From: an uncultured Saprospiraceae bacterium
GTDB lineage: Bacteria > Bacteroidota > Bacteroidia > Chitinophagales > Saprospiraceae
Length of the DNA: 45,951 nt
Assembly (NCBI GenBank): GCA_937924035.1
Contig: CALDTK010000022.1
Coordinates: forward strand, 1 to 45,951
Reading direction: 5' to 3'
The stretch's first letter is position 1, and the number at the start of each line of letters is the position of its first letter. Below are positions 33,360-42,710 of the stretch, in pieces. Both the position numbers and the translations under genes were made by a program. The notes below the pieces were generated by a model. The model ran no database searches and was not told the origin of the DNA. It saw only the letters and a list, made by a program, of their open reading frames with translations.

Positions 33360-35078
33360 ATGAGGAAAATATTACGCTTAGTTATAATGTTCGTACTTGC
33401 GAGCTTAGTTACTATATCATTCGCTCAGACGATTGATACAATACGAGGCTGCGACGATATTCCACCATCTTCTATCGCAGCGATAAACTGTACGATTTGT
33501 GACTTTGATGTACATCACGGGTCTAATCGCACGTACACTCCAAGCTTAGAGGCTGACTGGTGCGGCACCATTGAAAATGATCAATACATAGGCTTCGTAG
33601 TAGGGCCAAATGGTGCTGTGATATTTCAAATTGAACCTTACGATTGTGTGAATACGGACGGTCTACAGGTAGCCATCTATGATGAATCAAACAGTCTAGT
33701 AGACGGCTGTGCATATACAGTATCTCCGGGTGGACTTCAAACATTCAGTCAGAATGGATTGGTACCTGGTCGTTTTTACTACTTTCGAATCGATGGATTT
33801 GAGGGAGATGTCTGCAATTTCGATCTTCAAATAATCAGTGGTCTAAGTAGCGAGGGTCCTTCTGCCTCCGGTCCAATTTTGGGTCCCGAACGTGTATGCT
33901 GGAATGAAACATACCCCTACTTCGTTGATCCTATCCCGAATGCGACGAGCTATTATTGGAGACTTACTCCTGGTATATGGACCCAAGGTGCAGAGATTAA
34001 TCCATCAGATGCCACAAACCCAATGATTGGCACTTCTAATCAAGGCATCGATCTTGAACTTCCTCCACTACCGTTTTCTATGCCGCCAGGTACCTGCGAT
34101 AGTATTCTCTTAGGGGTATTTCCAATGAATCCATGCTTCCCGGCATCTGACTCCTCAGCAATTACTATCCAAGTGTGTAAGCCCACTCAAGACACTACTT
34201 TTGTCGAGGTTTGCCTTGGCGGAGAAGTTGAATTTCCTGATGGTTCTGGAGATTTCTATAGTTCGTATTTCGAATTCATAACCATAAACCTAGCTCCTGA
34301 CGCCAACGGCTGCGACACGTTTGGTGTGCTGTATATTGAGCAAATAGTAGGAATTCCTAGTAATGATATTACAAATGTCGTCCTTTGCGAAAGTGAAATC
34401 GCAAATCTCTGTGGATTCCCTGATTCAACAATAGTAACGGGTCCTGCATATTGCTTTTATGAAGGAGCTGCCATAAGTAATTGTGAAGATAGTATTGCCT
34501 ATTTCGATGTATTGTTTCTTGAACCAGAAGCCTATGTAGAAATATCAAGGTCCTCGCAAGCAGACACCCTCCATGCAATATCCCGCATAGGAAACATTCC
34601 TCCAAGTACGAAAGGTGATTCTGTTTCTTACCAATGGAGTAATTCCGCTGGAGATATTCTTGGTTCCTCAGCCTTTATAGTAGTCAATGAACCAGATGTT
34701 TACACGCTCGAAGTATCAATATTCTCCTACCTCGATCCTTCTATTTCTTGTAGTTCCACTACTTCAATCATGAGCACTACAAGTGGTACTGATGGGTTAC
34801 CTACAACTGCATCATTAACACTTTACCCAAATCCCACAACTTCTGAATTACAGTGGGAATTAAAAGGAATACCGTCTCAACAAGCGATTGATGTTAGTAT
34901 TAGTGATGTCTTAGGTAGAGTAATATGGTCGAAGCAGTTTTTAAGAGGAGAAGGCTTAAACTCCGCTGATCAAAAGCTTCACCAAAAGATATCTACATTA
35001 AACTGGGCCAAAGGAATTTATAACGTTACCTTTTATGGGGAGGGATTCTTAGAAACTCGGCAGGTTGTGAAGCAATAA
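33360..35078 (+). CDS. T9SS-secreted protein, first of a tandem paralogous pair
   Basis: A 572-residue secreted protein. The signal peptide ends at ISFAQ (about residue 22). The N-terminal ~270 residues are Cys-containing and share long identical stretches with the next gene (QTIDTI-GCDDIPP, CTIC-FDV, WCGTIENDQYIGFV, FYYFRIDGF). This part looks like a pre-peptidase-type or CUB-like beta-sandwich followed by a PKD-like module (VCWNETYPYFVDPI). Residues ~270-470 hold a less defined region with paired Cys. The last ~80 residues are a T9SS type A sorting domain (LTLYPNPTTSELQWEL ... GIYNVTFYGEG). It is therefore exported across the outer membrane and probably anchored to A-LPS or released. No enzymatic motif is seen. 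Confidence 0.88.
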   Translation: MRKILRLVIMFVLASLVTISFAQTIDTIRGCDDIPPSSIAAINCTICDFDVHHGSNRTYTPSLEADWCGTIENDQYIGFVVGPNGAVIFQIEPYDCVNTDGLQVAIYDESNSLVDGCAYTVSPGGLQTFSQNGLVPGRFYYFRIDGFEGDVCNFDLQIISGLSSEGPSASGPILGPERVCWNETYPYFVDPIPNATSYYWRLTPGIWTQGAEINPSDATNPMIGTSNQGIDLELPPLPFSMPPGTCDSILLGVFPMNPCFPASDSSAITIQVCKPTQDTTFVEVCLGGEVEFPDGSGDFYSSYFEFITINLAPDANGCDTFGVLYIEQIVGIPSNDITNVVLCESEIANLCGFPDSTIVTGPAYCFYEGAAISNCEDSIAYFDVLFLEPEAYVEISRSSQADTLHAISRIGNIPPSTKGDSVSYQWSNSAGDILGSSAFIVVNEPDVYTLEVSIFSYLDPSISCSSTTSIMSTTSGTDGLPTTASLTLYPNPTTSELQWELKGIPSQQAIDVSISDVLGRVIWSKQFLRGEGLNSADQKLHQKISTLNWAKGIYNVTFYGEGFLETRQVVKQ

Positions 35079-35214
35079 GAAAATCCTGCAACGTATAGTA
35101 CTGATAACACTGGATTAATCTACTGTCCTTTACCCTAATTTGATGTGATGCGGGAATAAAATAGTAAATTCAACACTGAACTTTAATATTTACCCATCTT
35201 AATACCTCTTTCAG

Positions 35215-38037
35215 ATGAATCAAATTCTACGTTACTCAATATTTCTGCTGTCTCTATTCGTAGCTACTACGTCGTTGAGCCAGACCATTGATACAATTTT
35301 CGGTTGCGATGATATTCCACCGTTAGGAACAGGACCAGTATGTACGATCTGTAACTTCGATGTCCTTTATGGTACGACTTTTCCTTTCACACCAAGTCCT
35401 GATGCAGGTTGGTGTGGAACTATAGAAAATGACCAATACATAGGGTTTGTAGCAGGACCAACAGGATCTGTTGTGTTTCAAATGGAAACCTTTAATTGCG
35501 TTACGGGAAACGGTTTGCAAGTAGGGATATATGACCAAGGAAATAATCTTGTTGGTGACTGTTTTAATCAAGTTTTTCCTGGGACTCCTCAAATATTTAC
35601 GGCAAATGCCTTAACACCAGGTGAGGTATACTACATACGTATTGATGGATTCGCTGGTGATGGATGCGAGTTTTTTATTCAAGTTATAGCCGGATTACTA
35701 AACCAACCACCTGCACCAGCTGGCCCAATCATGGGACCTCAATCTGTTTGTTGGGATGATTCTTACTCATACTTCATAGATCCAGTTCAAAGTGCTACAA
35801 GTTATTACTGGAGAGTCAGCCCTGGCCCGTATACATCGGGAGTGAATGTTGATCCTCCCGTGGCGACAAACCCATCTATCGGCACTCCTTCTTTGGGAGT
35901 TGAAATTGAAATACCTATGGCCGATCCAAATATGCCTTTAGGTACTTGTGATGATATACTTGTAGAAGTATTTCCATTAAATCCGTGCTTTTCTAGAGGT
36001 GATTCTTCGACGTTTGTTATTGAGGTATGTAGATCTGCCAATCCTCCTGATACCATTTTCACGACTGGAACCTATTTACACTGTGAAGCAGGATACGTGT
36101 ATCCGCCGTCTGGTAGACAATATCCAGAAGGAACTCACTATTTTACAAATACAGACAGTAATGGACAGAATGTGTGTGAGGAAACCATCGCACTTACTGT
36201 AGACAGAATTGGAGATCCGCTGGTTGTTGATGTCCTTTCGATCCCCATTTCATGTAACATGAATGGAACCATCGACCTTGATATAAGTGGAGGTATTACA
36301 CCTTATACTTTTACTTGGAGTAATGGAAATACCAGTGAAGACCTAACGAATTTAGATTCTGGTTTTTATGCCTTAACTATTATAGATTCTGTAGGATGTA
36401 CTTTTGATACTGTCTATAGAGTTAGACACATATCGGAAGAACAATTAGATTTCTATACGAATAGTACCGACTGTAATGGAAACGGTGGTAGTGCCTATAT
36501 TGATACGACCTTGCTCGATAATTATCGAATCGAATGGAGTACAGGAGATACAGGACCTAGTATTACTAATTTGATGGGTGGAAGATATGGAATTGCCATC
36601 GTTGACTCAATTAGTGAATGCCGGTTAGACAGCTTTTTTCATATAGGTGTACAACCTTCTTGCTATTCTATACTATCTGGAAAAGTTGTTTCTGATTTAC
36701 AAATAAATTGTGCTAGCCCAGCAAACTATGTACCTTTAGTAGGTGTAATAGTGGAGTGTAGTAATGGCGAAAGAGTCTCCACAGATCAAAATGGAATCTA
36801 TCAATTTCAGGTAGACACGGGTACGTATACAATAACTGTTCAAAACATACGGCCAACAAGTCTGCTTCCTGTATGCGCTACTAATCTTATAGTTTCTGTC
36901 GATGCGTATCAACAAACGTATGCAAATAATAATTTTTACTTCGAAAGAACAAACGATCCAGATATCTCACTTTCAATGGTAAAATCTACACCTAGTAGAG
37001 GAAGAACAAATACGATTGACTTACAAGCTTGTAATTTCGATTCTGCTGCAGCAAATTTTTCTGTAAGTTTCAATTATACAGATTTACAAACATTTACTTT
37101 TTCTAACCCAAGATATTCGAGCATTGATACTGCATCAAAAACAGTTACTTGGAACTTCACAGGTTTAGAAAGTTATGAATGTGAGGAGATTAGAATCTGG
37201 TTAGACACGAAAATCAGTACCATGGTTGGTGACACGATCATGTACATGGCATTTACAGATTCAATAACCACTTCTATTGATGTTACACCAATCGATAATG
37301 AACTTTTCTGCAAAGCCGTAGTAATCGGTTCTTATGATCCGAACGATAAGCTTGTCACTCCGATTGGACGAGGAACAGAAGGAATTATTGAACTTAGTGA
37401 TACGCTACTACAATATACCATCCGATTCCAAAATACAGGATCAGATGATGCTTGGTACGTACGCCTGGAAGATCAGATAAGCGAACATTTGGATCTACGT
37501 ACTTTAAAGGTCATTGGTGCAAGTCACGACCATGAAGTAAGCTTTAATGAAGATCGTAATTTATTCGTGGTGTTTGATCCAATTGTATTGCCACCAGCAA
37601 TGATGGACTCGGTAGGATCGCAAGGCTATTTCAGTTTTACAATTGAAACTACAAACGATATAGAACCAGCCGACCGAATAGAAAATACGGCTGCAATCTA
37701 TTTCGACTTCAACGATCCTATCATCACTAATACAACGGTGAATACGATCAGATCAACAAGTTCGACCAGAGAAACGACAGATCAACCGAGCTTCGTAATC
37801 TTCCCAAATCCTACTCAAGGAGAATTGACCGTTCAACTCCAAGAAGAACAACAAGTAGAAAGCATACACCTTATCAGTTTAGATGGTCGTTTGCTTTCAG
37901 CATTAGATTTTCAAGGCGCTGGCAAAGCATATAAGCTCGACTTGAAAAATATTGGAATTGCCCAAGGCATCTACACCTTGCGGTTAACACTAGCCTCTGG
38001 AGAGGTAATGCATCAGTTGTTTGTGTTGAAACAGTAG
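35215..38037 (+). CDS. T9SS-secreted multidomain protein, second of the tandem pair
   Basis: A 940-residue secreted protein. After the signal peptide (to about residue 23), residues 24-290 are paralogous to the preceding gene. Then come two SprB-like repeats (ISGGITPYTFTWSNGNTSED and a partner, about 338-480), a carboxypeptidase-regulatory-like module (LSGKVVSDLQ ... DTGTYTITV, about 484-560), a DUF11-like sandwich (about 585-700), a DUF7619-type domain starting SYDPNDKLVTP near residue 705 and ending IYFDFNDPI, and a T9SS type A sorting domain (FVIFPNPTQGELTVQL ... GIYTLRLTLASG). SprB-like repeats occur in gliding adhesins, so a surface adhesin role is plausible. It starts 136 bases after the first paralogue. 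Confidence 0.88.
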   Translation: MNQILRYSIFLLSLFVATTSLSQTIDTIFGCDDIPPLGTGPVCTICNFDVLYGTTFPFTPSPDAGWCGTIENDQYIGFVAGPTGSVVFQMETFNCVTGNGLQVGIYDQGNNLVGDCFNQVFPGTPQIFTANALTPGEVYYIRIDGFAGDGCEFFIQVIAGLLNQPPAPAGPIMGPQSVCWDDSYSYFIDPVQSATSYYWRVSPGPYTSGVNVDPPVATNPSIGTPSLGVEIEIPMADPNMPLGTCDDILVEVFPLNPCFSRGDSSTFVIEVCRSANPPDTIFTTGTYLHCEAGYVYPPSGRQYPEGTHYFTNTDSNGQNVCEETIALTVDRIGDPLVVDVLSIPISCNMNGTIDLDISGGITPYTFTWSNGNTSEDLTNLDSGFYALTIIDSVGCTFDTVYRVRHISEEQLDFYTNSTDCNGNGGSAYIDTTLLDNYRIEWSTGDTGPSITNLMGGRYGIAIVDSISECRLDSFFHIGVQPSCYSILSGKVVSDLQINCASPANYVPLVGVIVECSNGERVSTDQNGIYQFQVDTGTYTITVQNIRPTSLLPVCATNLIVSVDAYQQTYANNNFYFERTNDPDISLSMVKSTPSRGRTNTIDLQACNFDSAAANFSVSFNYTDLQTFTFSNPRYSSIDTASKTVTWNFTGLESYECEEIRIWLDTKISTMVGDTIMYMAFTDSITTSIDVTPIDNELFCKAVVIGSYDPNDKLVTPIGRGTEGIIELSDTLLQYTIRFQNTGSDDAWYVRLEDQISEHLDLRTLKVIGASHDHEVSFNEDRNLFVVFDPIVLPPAMMDSVGSQGYFSFTIETTNDIEPADRIENTAAIYFDFNDPIITNTTVNTIRSTSSTRETTDQPSFVIFPNPTQGELTVQLQEEQQVESIHLISLDGRLLSALDFQGAGKAYKLDLKNIGIAQGIYTLRLTLASGEVMHQLFVLKQ

Positions 38038-38043
38038 TATTAG

Positions 38044-38083
38044 ACAGTAGTCCTGCCAACCTGGAGATCAGCAGGACTACTGT
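38044..38083. terminator. Hairpin between convergent genes (likely bidirectional terminator)
   Basis: A 13-base-pair perfect stem (ACAGTAGTCCTGC with GCAGGACTACTGT) around a 14-base loop. It lies in the 49-base gap between the stop codons of the T9SS gene and the heme A synthase gene. No T run follows on either strand, so it is a weaker or Rho-assisted terminator, or an mRNA-stabilising 3' structure. Confidence 0.6.
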
Positions 38084-38086
38084 TAG

Positions 38087-39160
38087 CTATACCGGTCGCG
38101 CCCGCACCAACCACACATCGTACAAAACCGCCGAGAGTAACAACAACGCTCCGGCCTGGTGAAGCACACCCCAACTCACTGGAATGATGCCTCCTTTGCT
38201 CAAAACGAGTGTCCCGATACCTAAGAGCACTTGAATGACCATAAGCACTAGCGTAATCCACAGTGCTACCGACCAACCCTTTCCAGATTGGTTTTCGCGA
38301 AAGCCGGCAACAGCCAAAGCCGCAATAAATCCTGCAACGAGGTAACCCGTAGATCTATGAAGCAATTGCACCAATGCCGCCATGAACGGATGCTTGTCAT
38401 AGTCCACGAAATTCTGAAAGGTCCAGTTGGCGCTATCAAAAAGCACAGCTGGAATCGTCTCGCCGTTCAAGTCTGGCCAAGTCGGGTAAAAGAGCGCTGC
38501 TTTCATACCAGACATCATTCCTCCAAGTAAAATTTGAACGACAAGGACTCCAGCGGTCCAGTAGACGAGCTTTCGTACTCGCGAGGAGGGTTCGGCAGGT
38601 AACCGGACATCGGCGGTCCAGAAGGTCGTCCAGAGCAAGATTCCAAACGTGATGAATGCAATGCCAAGGTGCATACTCAATTTGTAAGCATTGACAAGCG
38701 GCCGTTCAATCAATCCAGAGGCCACCATGATCCAACCAAAGCTTGCTGTAAGTGCCGCTGAAAAGAAGACCAGAGCGAGTCGTTTGCCCAAAGCACGATC
38801 GATGTAGCCTTTGAATAGAAAATAGGCGAGCGGGATGATGAAAGCAAACCCCATCATGCGCGCCCACAAGCGATGGAAGTACTCCCAGAAGTAAATAAAC
38901 TTGAAATCACTGAGCGACATGCCCTCGTTCATTTTCTCATACTGGGGTGTGGCTTTGTATAAATCGAACTCAGTTAGCCAAGAAGCTTCGTTGAGAGGCG
39001 GCATCGTACCTGTGACGATCTCCCACTTGGTAATGCTGAGTCCAGATCCTGTCAAGCGGGTTATTCCACCGACGACGACTTGAACGAAGATCAAGACCAA
39101 TCCGAGGATTAACCAATTGCGCACCGCGCGTGGATAACGGCGTCGTTGTGATGTACTCAT
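38087..39160 (-). CDS. ctaA: Heme A synthase (CtaA/COX15)
   Basis: About 357 residues, eight transmembrane helices. The family signature GGITRLTGSGLSITKWEIVTG follows TM1. Heme-ligand His residues are seen in FWEYFHRLWAR, KLSMHLGIAF, LLHRSTGYLV and VLHQAGALLL. It oxidises the heme O methyl group to the formyl of heme A for cytochrome c oxidase, in the inner membrane. I prefer the ATG at 39160 (MSTSQRRRYPRAV), which fits family members. In-frame upstream starts exist at 39178 (ATG) and 39238 (GTG); the latter overlaps a DnaA-box-like sequence. No ctaB or cytochrome oxidase genes adjoin it. Confidence 0.92.
   Translation of the reverse strand: MSTSQRRRYPRAVRNWLILGLVLIFVQVVVGGITRLTGSGLSITKWEIVTGTMPPLNEASWLTEFDLYKATPQYEKMNEGMSLSDFKFIYFWEYFHRLWARMMGFAFIIPLAYFLFKGYIDRALGKRLALVFFSAALTASFGWIMVASGLIERPLVNAYKLSMHLGIAFITFGILLWTTFWTADVRLPAEPSSRVRKLVYWTAGVLVVQILLGGMMSGMKAALFYPTWPDLNGETIPAVLFDSANWTFQNFVDYDKHPFMAALVQLLHRSTGYLVAGFIAALAVAGFRENQSGKGWSVALWITLVLMVIQVLLGIGTLVLSKGGIIPVSWGVLHQAGALLLLSAVLYDVWLVRARPV
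38290..38304 (+). repeat. Iterated 15-mer, variant GGTTTTCGCGAAAGC
   Basis: A one-base variant that makes the core a perfect palindrome (TTTCGCGAAA). It lies antisense in ctaA, where the coding strand encodes AGFREN. Confidence 0.65.
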
Positions 39161-39311
39161 CGTTGCTTCATTTTGCATCGCGTCATTTTCGAGATTGGCG
39201 ACAGCAATTTTTGAAAATGTTGATTTGGGCTTATCCACGGTTGTGACTCTTGGTTATGAGCTTTGATTAAAAATTTAAAAAACCTATCACTCATCATCAG
39301 GTGTGTTAAGA

Positions 39312-39320
39312 TGTGGATAG
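39312..39320 (-). promoter_or_regulatory. DnaA-box-like 9-mer CTATCCACA
   Basis: One mismatch from the TTATCCACA consensus. It forms an inverted pair with the identical 9-mer at 39371-39379. Confidence 0.5.
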
Positions 39321-39370
39321 GGAGAGCTGTTGGTAACCCCGAAATGTCAGAGTCTACATTTTGCCCACCA

Positions 39371-39379
39371 CTATCCACA
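39371..39379 (+). promoter_or_regulatory. DnaA-box-like 9-mer CTATCCACA
   Basis: The plus-strand partner of 39312-39320, 50 bases apart and in opposite orientation. Confidence 0.5.
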
Positions 39380-39542
39380 TACCCTAGAGTTGAGGATCAG
39401 GTCTTTACCATTACTATACACAATTGTGTGAAGTAGGTTTTGTCTAAAGACGAAGCTAGACGAATACCCCTCGAAAGTGACAATTAGGTGTGAGACTAAC
39501 ACCCATGTGGAGTGCACTACAATTCACAATCACCGTCACAAA

Positions 39543-39551
39543 TGTGGATAT
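39543..39551 (-). promoter_or_regulatory. DnaA-box-like 9-mer ATATCCACA
   Basis: One mismatch from TTATCCACA. It is followed 9 bases later by the weaker TGTGGAATA and about 80 bases later by the AT-rich stretch. Confidence 0.45.
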
Positions 39552-39630
39552 GGGGAAAGCTGTGGAATACGTTGCCATTTACAACCGCGTTATGCGCAGC
39601 GTTTTTCACGCTTGTTAACACAGATTTATG

Positions 39631-39720
39631 ATTTTTCGCATATGAGTCATAATACACTGATTATTAATGTGTTAATAGCATTATTAAATATAGTAATATT
39701 TTTTATATGTGGTCACCTAT
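39631..39720. other. Very AT-rich stretch, candidate DNA unwinding element
   Basis: Almost only A and T with repeated TTATTAA/TTAATA/ATATTT words. It lies directly to the right of the DnaA-box-like sites, as expected for a duplex unwinding element. Confidence 0.4.
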
Positions 39721-39912
39721 CATTTACAATGACGATCCAATAGTTAGAGAAGAAGCATCATTGTGATCTGAAGTACCAGAAAGGGTTTATGCTACAGTAA
39801 GCTTGAAAATTGAGAACTGACAATCGGTGAATCGAGACAGTCGATTTACAAAATGTTGAAGGAAACGAGAGTTACCTGTACCTAGACTTGTGCTGAACAG
39901 AAATTAGTCCAG

Positions 39913-42675
39913 ATGTCAAGTCAGTCAACTTTCGTCAAAACATTTTTCATCTTGGTGTTAAGCATCCTGCTTAGCTCAAATATGCTCTTTGCACAACAGG
40001 ATCTATTCTGGGTAGGAGGATCGGGAGACTGGACTGATATGAATCACTGGTCTAAGCAATCGGCTGGGATAGGTGTGGTGCCAGCAGGTACTATTCCGAG
40101 CTCAAATGACCATGTGATCATCGATTCACATTCTGGCTTGTCTTCAGGGACGATCTTGACTATGCCAGCGGGATCACACGAAGTGCTCAGTATTGAAGTA
40201 ACAACATTGGCAGCATTCACATGGCTTTTTGATGGAAGCTCAGCGGCTTCTACTACGTTGACGGTTTATGCTGATCTAGACCTTAAGGCTAATATGAACC
40301 TGGTGTTTTCAGGTACAAACATTAGCCATAACGTTATTCATTTTGATGGTAGTGGTCAACATAACATTAGAACAGGAGGTAATGATCTATATCATGTAGA
40401 GTTTTTGGATGTAAACGGAGTATACACTCAGTTTAGCGATCTCACAGCGACAGGTCAAATTAGGATGTACGGTGGCACTTGGAATACTGATGGCTTTGAT
40501 GTAAATAGTTACAGATTATTGTTCAAAGATGACAATTCATCTTCATCACCTATCACAAAAGTCCTAAATACAGGGGGTTCTACACTTACAACAGATAATT
40601 GGGACTCGGGTTTTACCTATGGTTCACTCACCGTTAATGGAAGCCATACCATTAGAACTGCTAGATTCCTAGGTAGTCCCAAACAGGTAAATGGACCTGC
40701 TTTCAGTTATGATAATGTCTATTTACTAGAATATTCAGATACACCAACTTCAACTTCAATAGTTGAACATAATAATTTTGAATGTCGATCTTGTATAATA
40801 GAAAATATTAGAATTGAAGATACTGGGGAAACAAAATTTGCGGACAAATTCACAGTCAATAAGGATTTTGAAGTTACAAATTTGGGTTCTACTATTCTAT
40901 TTAATGGAGGAAATAATCGGACAAGTGAAGTGACATTTAATGGTGATGTTCTCACTCCTTCGGTGTCAGGATGTACAGGAAGAACAAATTTTAGTGCTGT
41001 ACACACGAATAGCTCAACTTTCGTGAGGGCGTCTGGATCTGTGGTATTTAAAGATGTAATTATCAATGATATTATAGCGAGTGGTGGAGCAACATTTAAA
41101 TTGTCAAATGGTGTACTACAAGGTTTGTCTTCAGGGTGGACAATTACAAACCCTCCGACTTCAGTAGATTATTATTGGAAAGGTGTTACAGGTGCTAATA
41201 GAAGCTGGGATGATCCAGGGAATTGGGTACTAAGTAATGGGTCTTCTAATGGGTGTATTCCATCGATTTCAGATAATGTTTTTGTTAATTCTAGTGCAAA
41301 AGGAAATATACGAATCCCTTCTTCGTATGTCGCTGAATGTGCTAATTTTACTTGGACCAATACGAATGGTTATCGATTAATATTAGATGGAACCTCTACT
41401 TTGAGTAGTGAACTGAAAGTTGCCGGCGATTTTTATGTTGATCAAAGTTGCACTATTGATGACATTAATAATCATGCACTGACTTTTAGTTCAATTTCCT
41501 CTAGAATCATACAGACTAATGGAGTACAATTACCGAGAATAAATTTTGAAGGTACTGCTGGTATTTGGACGCTACAAGATAAATTAAACTGCGATCGATT
41601 GAGCTTTTACAGTGGTACACTTAATACAAATAATGAAGATATACAGGCTGGAAATTGGATTTCATTAGGGACTGATGCGAAAACATATACACTAGGAAAT
41701 TCAACTATTATTGTGGATAATACATTTACTCTCTCTCTATACACCTACTCTAACGTTACCGTTAATCCAAGTACCAGTCTTATAGAGTGTAAAGAATTGG
41801 ACGCTAATTTTACTACTCTTACACTAAATAATTTGAAACTTACAAACACATCAACAACGCTTTTAAATCAGGGAGATCTTACACTTAACAAGTTAATTTT
41901 ATCTGGCACAGGGGAGGTAAGAACAACAGATAATTTGGTAGTTAATGACCTATTCTTTGAGGAGAACGGTTCTACACTTGCTATTAGTGGTACTTCTTCA
42001 CAGCTAGTTATAATTGGAGGAATTGAGAGTCAAGCTAGTATAGCTAATCCGGCTATATTGAAGTCAACAATATCAGGTATTCAAGCAGAGATTGACAAAC
42101 CTTCAGGGAATTTATGCGCAACAGGGAATCTATCTATTCAAGATATTGATGCTGTGCTGACAGGAGTTTTTAATGCACCATCAGCAAATGATATATCTAA
42201 TAATTCGGGCATAAACTTCTCTTCAGGTACAACGTCAGGACCAGTAACCTTGTACTGGATTGCTGGGTCAGGAGATTATTCTATTGCAAGCAACTATAGT
42301 AAAGTTTCTGGAGGTTGCCCTTCAGGGGTAGATCCAACAGTTGCTCAGTCTTTGATCTATGATGATAATGGAATATTCTCTAGTGCTGGAACAGTAACTT
42401 TTTCAGGATCTCCTGTTCTTCAAAACATGTACTTTTTTAATACATCCGAACCTGCAACTTTAGACGTTACAGGAACTCTAAGTGTAAATGACTTGTCGGT
42501 TGATAGTGGAGAACTTAATCTATCTGGAAATACGCTCGAAGTGAGAGGTGTAACACGTGTAGACAGAGGATTTCTGTCTACAGAAATGTCAACTTATGAT
42601 ACAGAAGAGTTGATTACTACTTCAAGTTCGTTACTTATCATTAGGTCTGGTTCTTCAATTAATGTCAACGATTAA
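39913..42675 (+). CDS. Large secreted beta-rich protein without visible T9SS signal
   Basis: A 920-residue protein with a signal peptide ending MLFAQQ (about residue 29). Three copies of an aromatic module are visible: FWVGGSGDWTDMNHWS near residue 32, YYWKGVTGANRSWDDPGNW near residue 419 and LYWIAGSGDYSIASNYS near residue 783, the second and third followed by GGCPS/GCIPS-like turns. Between them are many short strand-turn repeats rich in T, S, N and G (LTLNNLKLTNTS, DLTLNKLILSGTG), as in beta-helix proteins. The family is common in Bacteroidetes surface proteomes; its function is not known. It ends abruptly (SSSLLIIRSGSSINVND) with no T9SS sorting domain. The next gene, 35 bases on, encodes one. 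Confidence 0.8.
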   Translation: MSSQSTFVKTFFILVLSILLSSNMLFAQQDLFWVGGSGDWTDMNHWSKQSAGIGVVPAGTIPSSNDHVIIDSHSGLSSGTILTMPAGSHEVLSIEVTTLAAFTWLFDGSSAASTTLTVYADLDLKANMNLVFSGTNISHNVIHFDGSGQHNIRTGGNDLYHVEFLDVNGVYTQFSDLTATGQIRMYGGTWNTDGFDVNSYRLLFKDDNSSSSPITKVLNTGGSTLTTDNWDSGFTYGSLTVNGSHTIRTARFLGSPKQVNGPAFSYDNVYLLEYSDTPTSTSIVEHNNFECRSCIIENIRIEDTGETKFADKFTVNKDFEVTNLGSTILFNGGNNRTSEVTFNGDVLTPSVSGCTGRTNFSAVHTNSSTFVRASGSVVFKDVIINDIIASGGATFKLSNGVLQGLSSGWTITNPPTSVDYYWKGVTGANRSWDDPGNWVLSNGSSNGCIPSISDNVFVNSSAKGNIRIPSSYVAECANFTWTNTNGYRLILDGTSTLSSELKVAGDFYVDQSCTIDDINNHALTFSSISSRIIQTNGVQLPRINFEGTAGIWTLQDKLNCDRLSFYSGTLNTNNEDIQAGNWISLGTDAKTYTLGNSTIIVDNTFTLSLYTYSNVTVNPSTSLIECKELDANFTTLTLNNLKLTNTSTTLLNQGDLTLNKLILSGTGEVRTTDNLVVNDLFFEENGSTLAISGTSSQLVIIGGIESQASIANPAILKSTISGIQAEIDKPSGNLCATGNLSIQDIDAVLTGVFNAPSANDISNNSGINFSSGTTSGPVTLYWIAGSGDYSIASNYSKVSGGCPSGVDPTVAQSLIYDDNGIFSSAGTVTFSGSPVLQNMYFFNTSEPATLDVTGTLSVNDLSVDSGELNLSGNTLEVRGVTRVDRGFLSTEMSTYDTEELITTSSSLLIIRSGSSINVND
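39928..39942 (-). repeat. Iterated 15-mer, divergent copy (same as 29257-29271)
   Basis: The plus strand reads ACTTTCGTCAAAACA. It overlaps the signal-peptide codons of the secreted-protein gene (TFVKT). Confidence 0.45.
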
Positions 42676-42710
42676 TACCTAATAAATCTAAAAAAACTAA
42701 AACTCGAAAA

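Larger units (their letters stand above)
39161..39912. other. Long AT-rich non-coding region, candidate oriC
   Basis: About 750 bases without a convincing gene between ctaA (minus) and a secreted-protein gene (plus). It holds DnaA-box-like 9-mers on both strands: TTATCCACG (39231-39239), CTATCCACA (39371-39379), and on the minus strand CTATCCACA (39312-39320) and ATATCCACA (39543-39551), plus a weaker TGTGGAATA (39561-39569). Another TTATCCACG lies on the minus strand at 39129-39137 inside ctaA. Next to them is a very AT-rich stretch (about 39631-39720), a possible unwinding element, and a 12-base palindrome (39418-39429). This layout is that of a bacterial origin. No dnaA gene is in the window. 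A DnaA-titration or regulatory locus is the alternative. Confidence 0.5.

Noticed and set aside
39161-39238. N-terminal extension of heme A synthase from GTG 39238
   Set aside because: The added residues are not family-like and cover a DnaA-box-like sequence; MSTSQRRRYPRAV is the typical start.
39477-39743. 88-codon plus-strand open frame in the region right of ctaA
   Set aside because: Composition is not protein-like, it overlaps DnaA-box-like sites and the AT-rich stretch, and no family is recognisable.
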